Shown here: piece by piece, positions 1 to 5,125 of the stretch
How the letters are laid out: the number at the start of each line of letters is the position of its first letter
Numbering within the stretch: the first letter of the stretch is position 1
Source of the DNA: an uncultured Lachnospiraceae bacterium
Lineage (GTDB): Bacteria > Bacillota > Clostridia > Lachnospirales > Lachnospiraceae
Reading direction: 5' to 3'
DNA length: 5,125 bases
Assembly: GCA_902803015.1 (NCBI GenBank)
Contig: CADCOL010000107.1
Location: 1 to 5,125, forward strand
Translations under genes and position numbers: made by a program
The notes under the pieces: model-generated
Seen by the model: only the letters and a program-made list of their open reading frames with translations
What the model was told of the DNA's origin: nothing
The model's database searches: none

Positions 1-1
1 T

Positions 2-388
2 CGAAGCATGGGACCGGGGTATGACTTCCCGTTTACCGCACTGCTTGCGATGCTGGTATTTGCATTCGCGAAGAACGTGGCGGGAATTTTAAGAGGACAG
101 GCCGGCGATGCGGTAAAGACTGCGGATGCTTCAGGTAGCAAGGCAGCAGGCAACACGGAAACAGGCAAAGGCGCGAAAGTCCTTACTTTCTTTGCCGACC
201 TGTGCTTTGGCATTTATCTGGTACATCCCGTGTTCCTAAACTTCTTCTATAAGTTTTTGGATGTATCGCTTTACGATTATCCGTTTGTGCCGGGACTTTT
301 GATGTTCTTCGGACTGACACTTGCCGGCTCGGTAGTACTGACAATATTGATGAGATTAATTCCGCCGATGCGGAAGTATGTACTCTGA
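2..388 (+). CDS. Acyltransferase-3 family membrane protein, C-terminal part (5' end outside window)
   Basis: This is the C-terminal end of an integral membrane O-acyltransferase of the acyltransferase-3 (OafA/WecH-like) type. That family transfers acetyl or other acyl groups to cell-surface sugars or lipids. The frame is open to the left edge, so the Met at position 8 is probably internal. Counting from that Met, three hydrophobic stretches are visible: about residues 6-28, 58-84 and 92-118. The second carries CFGIYLVHP (66-74), which matches the conserved 'S-F-G-I-Y-L-x-H-P' signature near the end of this family, and the chain stops soon after the last helix (PPMRKYVL), as family members do. 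Between the first and second segments is a Gly/Ala/Thr/Lys-rich loop (about 29-57) that looks like a flexible linker. The acceptor substrate cannot be told. The stop lies 43 nt before the next start with no terminator between, so co-transcription with the hydrolase gene is plausible. Confidence 0.8.
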   Translation, partial: RSMGPGYDFPFTALLAMLVFAFAKNVAGILRGQAGDAVKTADASGSKAAGNTETGKGAKVLTFFADLCFGIYLVHPVFLNFFYKFLDVSLYDYPFVPGLLMFFGLTLAGSVVLTILMRLIPPMRKYVL

Positions 389-417
389 TCAGAGTAAGCG
401 TTGCAAGACGTGTGTAT

Positions 418-423
418 AAGGAG
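418..423 (+). promoter_or_regulatory. Ribosome binding site of the hydrolase gene
   Basis: AAGGAG lies 8 nt before the ATG at 432. This near-consensus Shine-Dalgarno fixes the start of the long reading frame and argues against the overlapping frame that begins at 401. Confidence 0.8.
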
Positions 424-431
424 AGAATTCC

Positions 432-2048
432 ATGAGCGATCAGGAAAAAGAGTTATTAAAGAAAGCGGCGATATTGTTTTTCAGCCTGCTTTTGTTTGCC
501 GGCATTACCGTACCGGTATACTTTTTGATGCTTGCCGGCGCGAAAGATGCGAAGGATGTGGAGAAGAAAACCGGGACGGAAACTGCGATTGAAAGCCTGA
601 GCGAAGTCGCTGTCATCGACGTGGACAATGCCGTTCTCCTGGATGAGGAACCGGGGAAGAATATTTTTGATCCCGGCGATAATCCGAAAGTGGTAAAGAC
701 GAAGGGCACGACTCCGGAAGACGAGGTGCCTGCGGACGGTACGCCTGCCGACGGAGAGGGCGCAGAAGGCGGCGATGGAGAAGAGGGATTCTCCGAGCCT
801 TTGGAAGATACTTCCGAAGCAGAGGCTCCTCCCGAGGGATTCGAATCTCCCGACACCAATCCGGCACTGATTATGCCTTCCGCAAATCCGGAAGACATCC
901 GTATGGAGCAGCTTTCACAGACCAAGTTTAAGTTAAACGGTTTTGCATTTTTTGGCGGAATCGTGCTGGCCATGGTTCTGTATGCCGTATATTTTGAACT
1001 CGTTTTAAAGAAACAGTTCTATCCGCTCATGCAGGAAGGCAAGGGCACGATGCTCTATGCGCTGGTTCCGTTCCTTATGTTTACGATTATCGAAGGCGTG
1101 GAACTGACACTTGTGCCGTTACACATTACGGAAGGGCTTGCACATTTTCAGGGGCTTCCCTGGGAAGTCGGATATGTTCTGATTGTTTATTACATGTTCT
1201 ATACCTTAATCGGAACATGGCTTGATACCAATGTAAACCGCGTGATGGAACTCGATGAATCGCCGTTCCATTACTGCAAATTCGGTAACGGACCGAGAAA
1301 CCTGATTATCATCCCCGGCTTAAATCTGAAGACGGTTGAGGGTGCGGGGCTTTCCCTGGCATGGATGTTCCGCATGTATATGAAGGATTATACCGTTTAC
1401 GTGATGGATAAGAAGGACAATGTGCCGAAGGATGCGACGCTTGAGGACATGGCGGAAGACATTGCAACCGCAATGGACAAGGTCGGAATCGTGACGGCGG
1501 ATGTGTACGGCGTATCCATGGGCGGTATGATTGCGCAGTATTTAACACTGAATCATCCGGACCTTGTGGATAAGCTTGTGCTTTGTGTGACCGCATCCCG
1601 CAAGAACGAGACAATTGAAAAATATATCAACCACAACATCGTGCTTGCAAAGAAGGGTGACCTCGAGACCATTCAGAGAGAGGGCGTTACGGAACTCTTT
1701 ACCGAAGAGTACATTAAACCGATGAAACCGTTCCTCGGAATTCTTTCCAAGACGGGCCTTCCGAAATCCAATACACGTTTCATTCGTCTGTGCCAGGCAA
1801 TCCTTACCCTGGATACCTATGACAGACTGAAGGAAATCAAGTGCCCGGTTTATGTTATCGGCGCGGGCAGGGACAAGGTTACCTCCGGTGAGGCATCGGA
1901 AGAGATGGCAGAGGCTCTCGGCTGCGAGAAGTTTATCTATCGTAATCTCGGTCACGGGGCATACCAGGAAGCCAAAGATATCAACGAAAGAATCCTGCGT
2001 TTCTTACATAAGCCTGTCAAAGTTCGAAAGGACGAGGACGAAGAATAG
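432..2048 (+). CDS. Membrane-anchored alpha/beta-hydrolase with acidic N-terminal linker
   Basis: A predicted serine hydrolase of the alpha/beta-hydrolase fold, tethered to the membrane; its substrate is unknown. Layout: short Lys/Glu-rich N-terminus; TM1 about residues 12-36; a 130-residue polar linker (about 38-165) rich in Glu, Asp, Pro and Gly; TM2 about 170-192; TM3 about 206-230; TM4 about 244-264; then the hydrolase domain from about 288 to 526. The domain opens with a strand and oxyanion-type turn (LIIIPGLN, 291-298). It has the nucleophile elbow GVSMGG with Ser362, a probable acid Asp481 in GAGRD, and the catalytic His508 in LGHGAY, so the triad is complete. With four TM helices and basic residues after TM2, the linker should be outside and the hydrolase domain cytoplasmic; this topology is inferred. 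The 538 aa length is about twice a stand-alone hydrolase because of the N-terminal part. The gene ends with an acidic tail and is followed by a terminator. An esterase, lipase or acyl-transfer role is possible but not shown. Confidence 0.85.
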   Translation: MSDQEKELLKKAAILFFSLLLFAGITVPVYFLMLAGAKDAKDVEKKTGTETAIESLSEVAVIDVDNAVLLDEEPGKNIFDPGDNPKVVKTKGTTPEDEVPADGTPADGEGAEGGDGEEGFSEPLEDTSEAEAPPEGFESPDTNPALIMPSANPEDIRMEQLSQTKFKLNGFAFFGGIVLAMVLYAVYFELVLKKQFYPLMQEGKGTMLYALVPFLMFTIIEGVELTLVPLHITEGLAHFQGLPWEVGYVLIVYYMFYTLIGTWLDTNVNRVMELDESPFHYCKFGNGPRNLIIIPGLNLKTVEGAGLSLAWMFRMYMKDYTVYVMDKKDNVPKDATLEDMAEDIATAMDKVGIVTADVYGVSMGGMIAQYLTLNHPDLVDKLVLCVTASRKNETIEKYINHNIVLAKKGDLETIQREGVTELFTEEYIKPMKPFLGILSKTGLPKSNTRFIRLCQAILTLDTYDRLKEIKCPVYVIGAGRDKVTSGEASEEMAEALGCEKFIYRNLGHGAYQEAKDINERILRFLHKPVKVRKDEDEE

Positions 2049-2127
2049 TCCCGGTCAATCTTCGAACGAGAGACTGCTGGTAGACATAACTTGTGCATAT
2101 TTAATAAATAATTATGAAAATTTTGTG

Positions 2128-2158
2128 AAAAAGTACATCTTCGGATGTGCTTTTTTTT
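2128..2158 (+). terminator. Rho-independent terminator after the hydrolase gene
   Basis: AAGTACATC (2131-2139), loop TTCG (2140-2143) and GATGTGCTT (2144-2152) form a 9-bp stem with one G-T pair, closed by the very stable C(UUCG)G tetraloop. A run of eight T (2151-2158) follows, and upstream A residues can extend the stem. It lies 80 nt past the hydrolase stop codon and insulates the TetR-sortase unit from upstream transcription. Confidence 0.92.
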
Positions 2159-2325
2159 ATGTACAATTTGATTTTATTCTGCTAAACTATTAAGGTCGTT
2201 GTTTATCCCCTTTTTTCTTGCGGGGCAAAAGCACGAACTAATAAAATACTGTCACAGGCTAGAAAAATCAAGGATTCTTTGGTGATAATACACGAAAAAT
2301 CAAGGTATTTTTGGCACTTTTTCTA
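2159..2325. other. A+T-rich intergenic region without a gene
   Basis: Between the terminator and the TetR promoter I see no reading frame with a plausible ribosome binding site, and no tRNA or riboswitch-like fold. The identifiable contents are a short CCCC...GGGG inverted pair around 2206-2225, with an 11-nt spacer and no convincing function, and the direct repeat pair at 2262-2314, annotated separately. Together with the promoter and operator this makes a 357-nt gap between coding regions, long for a simple leader. Confidence 0.6.
2262..2314 (+). repeat. Two 21-bp direct repeats, 32 bp apart, upstream of the TetR promoter
   Basis: Copy 1 is 2262-2282 and copy 2 is 2294-2314. Both begin with GAAAAATCAAGG, end with TTTGG, and agree at 18 of 21 positions. 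The start-to-start spacing of 32 bp is close to three helical turns, so both copies would face the same side of the DNA. Copy 1 contains an imperfect inverted repeat (CAAnGAnTCnTTG). CAAGGATT (2269-2276) recurs in inverse orientation at 2330-2337, overlapping the -35 region. A binding site for a second regulator is a reasonable inference, but chance similarity of A+T-rich DNA cannot be excluded. Confidence 0.5.
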
Positions 2326-2354
2326 TTGAAATCCTTGCGCCAAGCGGATAAACT
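2326..2354 (+). promoter_or_regulatory. Predicted sigma-A-type promoter for the TetR-sortase-adhesin unit
   Basis: A -35 box TTGAAA (2326-2331, 5 of 6 to consensus) is followed after exactly 17 nt by a -10 box TAAACT (2349-2354, 4 of 6). Transcription would start near 2361, at the left edge of the palindromic operator. No comparable promoter is visible before the sortase or the surface-protein gene, so this one probably serves all three. Confidence 0.6.
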
Positions 2355-2360
2355 AAAAAG

Positions 2361-2378
2361 TGAGTGAGTACTCACTCA
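2361..2378. promoter_or_regulatory. Perfect 18-bp palindrome, probable TetR-family operator
   Basis: TGAGTGAGTACTCACTCA is exactly self-complementary, and A/T runs on either side extend the symmetry after one mismatch. Its TGAGTGAGT half-site and 18-bp length are typical of operators bound by TetR/AcrR-type dimers. It sits directly after the predicted -10 box, covering about +1 to +18, and 27 bp before the ATG of a TetR-family gene. Binding there would block initiation or early elongation. Autorepression is therefore inferred from position and symmetry; binding itself is not shown. Confidence 0.78.
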
Positions 2379-2390
2379 TTTTTGGACGCG

Positions 2391-2397
2391 AAAGGTG
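2391..2397 (+). promoter_or_regulatory. Ribosome binding site that selects the ATG at 2406 for the TetR gene
   Basis: AAAGGTG lies 8 nt before ATG 2406. The in-frame GTG at 2364 would start inside the operator palindrome, at about the transcription start, with no leader or Shine-Dalgarno. The start is therefore taken as 2406. Confidence 0.7.
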
Positions 2398-2405
2398 ACA
2401 TAATT

Positions 2406-2993
2406 ATGGCAAGACGAAACAAACAGGAAGAATTAATGAATACAACCTACGTTGTGGTTGCGGAGAACGGAATTGATACATTTTCCATGAAAACGGTAAC
2501 CACAAGACTCGGTGTTTCCGAGGGGTTAATCTATAAATACTTTGATACCAGAGAAGGTCTGCTTTTCAAGTCTTTCGTAACATTCCAGAAAGAGATTGAG
2601 ACCTTTGTGCTGGAAAAGACCGCAACGGATTTTCCGGGAGAAACGCCGGAAGCAAAGAGAGAGCGCGTCTGGAAGGAACTGGTTGCATTCCTTCTGGAGA
2701 GCAACTACAAATCGCTTTTCTATTTTGAATACCGCTGGTCCTATCGTTACAACGAGTATTTAAAACTGATGGAAAGCTCCGAAGAGGAGACCAGAATCGG
2801 TTTGAAGAAGTTCGGGGAAGCGATTCTCGGGCGTCCGATTATGACAAGCAGCGATCAGGATGCAGTCAACTGGGTGGTTGAGAATACCGGATTTGCGGTA
2901 AAGAAGGCGTTGCTCGGTGATATGAGAAAAGACGACGAGACGATTCACAAAATCTACAGACGAATCTTCTTCGGCATCTCGGATTTGGTATAG
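2406..2993 (+). CDS. TetR/AcrR-family transcriptional regulator
   Basis: A 195-residue one-component repressor of the TetR family, which binds DNA as a dimer and is normally released by a small ligand. The N-terminal DNA-binding domain covers about residues 1-50. The helix-turn-helix is residues 27-46, FSMKTVTTRLGVSEGLIYKY, with the family signature 'T..IA..LGVS.G.IY.YF' clearly matched and continued by YFDTREGLL. The remaining 145 residues are the usual all-helical ligand-binding and dimerisation domain. It is rich in aromatic residues around 104-118 (LFYFEYRWSYRYNEY), and its ligand cannot be deduced. Length is normal for the family. A perfect palindrome lies just upstream of the gene at the predicted transcription start, suggesting autorepression. 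The sortase gene begins 8 nt after the stop, so this is probably a local regulator of the downstream cell-surface genes, although TetR proteins more often sit beside transporters or enzymes. Confidence 0.9.
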   Translation: MARRNKQEELMNTTYVVVAENGIDTFSMKTVTTRLGVSEGLIYKYFDTREGLLFKSFVTFQKEIETFVLEKTATDFPGETPEAKRERVWKELVAFLLESNYKSLFYFEYRWSYRYNEYLKLMESSEEETRIGLKKFGEAILGRPIMTSSDQDAVNWVVENTGFAVKKALLGDMRKDDETIHKIYRRIFFGISDLV

Positions 2994-2997
2994 GATA
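2992..2997 (+). promoter_or_regulatory. Weak ribosome binding site overlapping the TetR stop codon
   Basis: AGGATA begins within the TAG stop (2991-2993), and its AGGA core ends 6 nt before the sortase ATG at 3002. The weak site and 8-nt intergenic gap suggest that sortase translation is coupled to that of the regulator. Confidence 0.5.
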
Positions 2998-3001
2998 ACG
3001 A

Positions 3002-3883
3002 ATGAAGGAATTCTTTAAAAAATATCCGGCGCTGATTGTGTTTATCGGAGTCGCAATTATCATTACGCTGGTTTTTGTTCTATATGAAGTGGTTTATCAC
3101 GGACAGAACCGAAGTCAGCAAAAGGCGTACGAAGAGCTCGGAAAGAGCGCATGGATGACGGAACTCGGAAGCGAGCAGGAGACGGATACGACCGATCCGG
3201 AGCGAATCAAAAACGAAGAAGCCATGAAAGCGTTTTTGGAAAGCACCGACGATCCGGACTTCTTTAAGAAGAAACTTGCGGAACGGCCGAACTTCGATAA
3301 GCTCTGGGACCTGAATCCCGACGTAATCGGATATCTGCAGATTCCGGACAGCAATATTGATTACCCGGTGCTGCAGAGCCTTGAGAGAAGAGATTACTAC
3401 TTAAAAAGAAATATTGACGGGTCGACCGGTTTTCCGGGATGTATCTTTGCAGAGAACATCAATTCAGGCGATTTCAGCGATGCCGCCACGATTCTGTACG
3501 GACATAACATGCAGAACGGTACGATGTTCGGGCAGCTGAAGAAGTACTTCGAAGAAGACTTCCGCGAGGAACATAAGTATATCTTCGTATACCAGCCCGA
3601 TTGCGTGAGCCTCTACGAAGTCGTAGTCGTATCACCGTATTCCGAAGAGCATCTGCTCGTTGACGATTTTATCAAAAACGGAAACAGCTTCATGTTCTCG
3701 GGTGTTAAGCGTGATGACCAGGTGCGCGTCATCAATCATTTAAAAGAATTCAACTCTAAACTTGCCTACTTTGCGGAAGGCGAGATTACGGAAGAAGATA
3801 AACTGCTTGTCCTGTCCACCTGCAGCGGTGCAAGGGCAAGAAATATCGTAGCAGCGAAGAAACTATTCACACATTGGTACTGA
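3002..3883 (+). CDS. Class B-type sortase (membrane-bound transpeptidase)
   Basis: A cysteine transpeptidase that cleaves a C-terminal sorting motif on secreted proteins and joins them to the cell wall or to other subunits. Residues 1-8 are Lys-rich and cytoplasmic, one TM helix spans about 9-31, and a charged stalk (32-100) leads to an external catalytic domain (about 101-293). Class B-like blocks are clear: NPDVIGYLQIPDSNIDYPVLQ (105-125; broken here as NPDVIGY and NIDYPVLQ), GCIFAENIN (146-154), TILYGHNM with catalytic His168, and LVLSTC with catalytic Cys274. The catalytic Arg is probably Arg280 (in RNIVAAKKL), less likely Arg278; the Cys-Arg loop is shorter than usual. The 293 aa length is slightly above typical class B enzymes because of the stalk. 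The next gene encodes a secreted surface protein and starts 23 nt later, so it is the likely substrate. I call it class B by motif resemblance; a pilin-polymerising role is possible but not shown. Confidence 0.9.
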   Translation: MKEFFKKYPALIVFIGVAIIITLVFVLYEVVYHGQNRSQQKAYEELGKSAWMTELGSEQETDTTDPERIKNEEAMKAFLESTDDPDFFKKKLAERPNFDKLWDLNPDVIGYLQIPDSNIDYPVLQSLERRDYYLKRNIDGSTGFPGCIFAENINSGDFSDAATILYGHNMQNGTMFGQLKKYFEEDFREEHKYIFVYQPDCVSLYEVVVVSPYSEEHLLVDDFIKNGNSFMFSGVKRDDQVRVINHLKEFNSKLAYFAEGEITEEDKLLVLSTCSGARARNIVAAKKLFTHWY

Positions 3884-3890
3884 TTAACGA

Positions 3891-3897
3891 AAAGGAG
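3891..3897 (+). promoter_or_regulatory. Strong ribosome binding site of the surface-protein gene
   Basis: AAAGGAG lies 9 nt before the ATG at 3907. It is better than the sites of the two genes before it, in keeping with a structural surface protein made in larger amounts than its sortase. Confidence 0.8.
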
Positions 3898-3906
3898 TTA
3901 CAGACA

Positions 3907-5125
3907 ATGGCAAAGCGCAGAATTAATTGGAAAAATGTAAAGAAAGTGGGAGCAGTCGGACTGGCAGCGTTGACAATTTTCTCAACGTTTACATTCAGCG
4001 GCTCCATACTGGGAGGAGGAAAAGTTCAGGCGGCAGTCGCAAACCCGACGATTCCGGATGTAATGGACTCTGCCAGCGCGATTAATTACGCGACTATTCT
4101 GGGAAGAGGAACGGACTTTGGTGTCGTAGCCAATGAGTTCGAACAAAAGATGCATATGGAGACCACTCTTGCTGCGAAGAAGTTTATCAATACCAGCGTG
4201 GGAAATAATAATGATGTTGATTATATTAACGGAACTGCGCAGTTTATTTTTGGTGAAGTAGAAGGAACGGTTGTATTTGGAAAGACCACAGCCAAGGCTT
4301 TCAATATTGAGGGTTCCCAAGAGGTATTGGAAAACTATCAGTTTACCGGTAATAGTAATCCCGGCAAGTTCATTTTTAATACCGATTTTCAATTGAAGGC
4401 AAGTGATGTTTCCACAAGTGCAAAAGATGTGGATGTTGTTAAAGGTAATGTACAGGCAATCATTGATAATACCAAGGAACGTTCCGACGTAATTAAGACG
4501 AAAGCCGGATCGCCGGACTATGGATTGAAACTTGATGATTATCTGATTCCCAGTGGTGACGATCATGTTGTGATTGATTTGACAAGGGGAGACTTTGTAA
4601 ACAAAGTTGTTTACATTAATGCTGACAGTAATCTTGCTAAATTTATTTCCAAATCCGAAGGAATTCGTATCAAAAAAGATTCTTCGACAATTGTTGTATT
4701 TAATATCGAAGGTGATAACATTGGAAATCCTGCTTCGCTGACTCTTGGAAAATACGATGTTTCAATTGACGGCTCCAATGATTGGGAGAAATCAATTACT
4801 ACGACGGGTGCATCAAAAGGTGATCCACACATGGATAATGGCCATGACGCGGAGGAAGTTGAGCGTGAATTATGCCAGAAGATTATTTGGAATATTACCG
4901 GAATTCCCAGCGTTAAATTGAATAATACTGCCGGTACAGTTTTAATACCGGAAAATAAAATCGGAGAAACGCCGGTTGAAGTAGATGTAACGGCAACGAG
5001 TTCCGGTTGGGTAGTAACCGGTGGTTCGATGAAGAATACCAGCGGCGAGTGGCATTTCTTTCACAAGGGTGGTAGCCAGGAAGTTATGACTGACGGAGAA
5101 GGTCAGATTCATTTTGCTGCAAGAA
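3907..5125 (+). CDS. Secreted surface protein/adhesin, choice-of-anchor A-like domain (3' end outside window)
   Basis: An open frame of 406 codons with no stop before the right edge. The N-terminus is a classical secretion signal: basic stretch KRRINWKNVKK (3-13), hydrophobic core about 14-36, and a likely signal peptidase site after VQA (42) or AVA (45). The mature part resembles the choice-of-anchor A / collagen-binding-like domain of Clostridia cell-wall proteins. It begins with FGVVANEFEQKMHMETTLA (71-89), compared with 'YGIVA..F.Q..HM.SNFA' in relatives. It ends with WNITGIPSVKL (328-338), GTVLIPEN (343-350) and the closing SGEWHFFHKGG (379-389). In relatives this domain is at the N-terminal tip, followed by Cna-B/SpaA-type stalk repeats and an LPxTG-like sorting signal; here those would lie beyond the window. 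One Cys (323) is seen. Base composition drops to about 37% G+C within the domain. The preceding sortase probably anchors it. A ligand is not deducible; the family assignment is from motif memory only. Confidence 0.75.
   Translation, partial: MAKRRINWKNVKKVGAVGLAALTIFSTFTFSGSILGGGKVQAAVANPTIPDVMDSASAINYATILGRGTDFGVVANEFEQKMHMETTLAAKKFINTSVGNNNDVDYINGTAQFIFGEVEGTVVFGKTTAKAFNIEGSQEVLENYQFTGNSNPGKFIFNTDFQLKASDVSTSAKDVDVVKGNVQAIIDNTKERSDVIKTKAGSPDYGLKLDDYLIPSGDDHVVIDLTRGDFVNKVVYINADSNLAKFISKSEGIRIKKDSSTIVVFNIEGDNIGNPASLTLGKYDVSIDGSNDWEKSITTTGASKGDPHMDNGHDAEEVERELCQKIIWNITGIPSVKLNNTAGTVLIPENKIGETPVEVDVTATSSGWVVTGGSMKNTSGEWHFFHKGGSQEVMTDGEGQIHFAAR

Noticed and set aside
440..973. A 177-codon open frame on the minus strand opposite the hydrolase N-terminus
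   Set aside because: It lies wholly opposite the acidic linker, where repeated GAA/GAG/GGC/GAT-type codons leave the antisense frame free of stops and produce a Ser/Pro-rich low-complexity product. There is no independent gene support and the sense frame has a strong ribosome binding site.
1542..1955. A 137-codon minus-strand frame opposite the hydrolase catalytic domain
   Set aside because: It overlaps the conserved Asp and His motif region of a clear alpha/beta hydrolase and is an antisense shadow.
1852..2193. A + strand frame overlapping the hydrolase 3' end and running through the terminator
   Set aside because: It is out of frame with the hydrolase, has no ribosome binding site and reads through the terminator hairpin.
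2206..2225. CCCC...GGGG inverted pair considered as a terminator or small RNA hairpin
   Set aside because: The stem is only 4 bp with an 11-nt loop of mostly T and is not followed by a T run, so it is too weak to annotate.
2262..2314. The two direct repeats considered as a CRISPR array fragment
   Set aside because: There are only two imperfect copies with an 11-nt gap between them, no spacer-length separation and no cas gene nearby.
2356..2383. The palindrome with flanking A and T runs read as a bidirectional terminator
   Set aside because: It resembles a stem followed by T residues, but the palindrome has no loop spacer, and it lies directly after a good -10 box and before a TetR gene. An operator explains it better; the real terminator for the upstream unit is at 2128-2158.
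2364..2405. A 14-codon N-terminal extension of the TetR protein from GTG at 2364
   Set aside because: The GTG lies inside the operator at the predicted transcription start, with no ribosome binding site. ATG 2406 has AAAGGTG at proper spacing, and MARRNKQEEL is a typical TetR N-terminus.
3982..4566. A 194-codon open frame on the minus strand opposite the surface protein
   Set aside because: The + strand frame through the same DNA has a signal peptide, a strong ribosome binding site and recognisable domain motifs, and continues to the window edge. The antisense product shows no recognisable family features.

Overview
The window looks like chromosomal DNA from a Gram-positive Clostridia-type bacterium, most plausibly a Lachnospiraceae-like anaerobe. 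The grounds are mid-40s % G+C, strong AAGGAG-type ribosome binding sites, a class B-type sortase next to a secreted 'choice-of-anchor A'-like surface protein, and a UUCG-loop intrinsic terminator. The genus cannot be fixed from the sequence alone. All genes read on the + strand.

Left part (1-2160): the 3' end of an acyltransferase-3 family membrane protein runs off the left edge. After 43 nt comes a complete 538-residue membrane-anchored alpha/beta hydrolase with an unusual layout: TM1, a long acidic Pro/Gly-rich linker, three more TM segments, then a complete Ser-Asp-His hydrolase domain. A strong rho-independent terminator at 2128-2158 closes this unit.

Middle (2159-2405): an A+T-rich intergenic region with no gene. 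It holds a 32-bp-spaced pair of 21-bp direct repeats, a recognisable sigma-A-type promoter (TTGAAA, 17 nt, TAAACT), and a perfect 18-bp palindrome where transcription should start. The palindrome is the obvious candidate operator for the TetR-family regulator encoded immediately downstream.

Right part (2406-5125): a tight three-gene unit. It contains a TetR-family regulator (195 aa), a class B-type sortase (293 aa, 8 nt later), and the first 406 codons of a large secreted surface protein (23 nt later), which runs off the right edge. That protein has a signal peptide and a domain resembling the choice-of-anchor A / collagen-binding-like domain of Clostridia adhesins. The inferred model is a self-regulated cell-surface display module: the TetR protein controls its own promoter and, by read-through, the sortase and its probable substrate. 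The sorting signal of that substrate should lie beyond the window.
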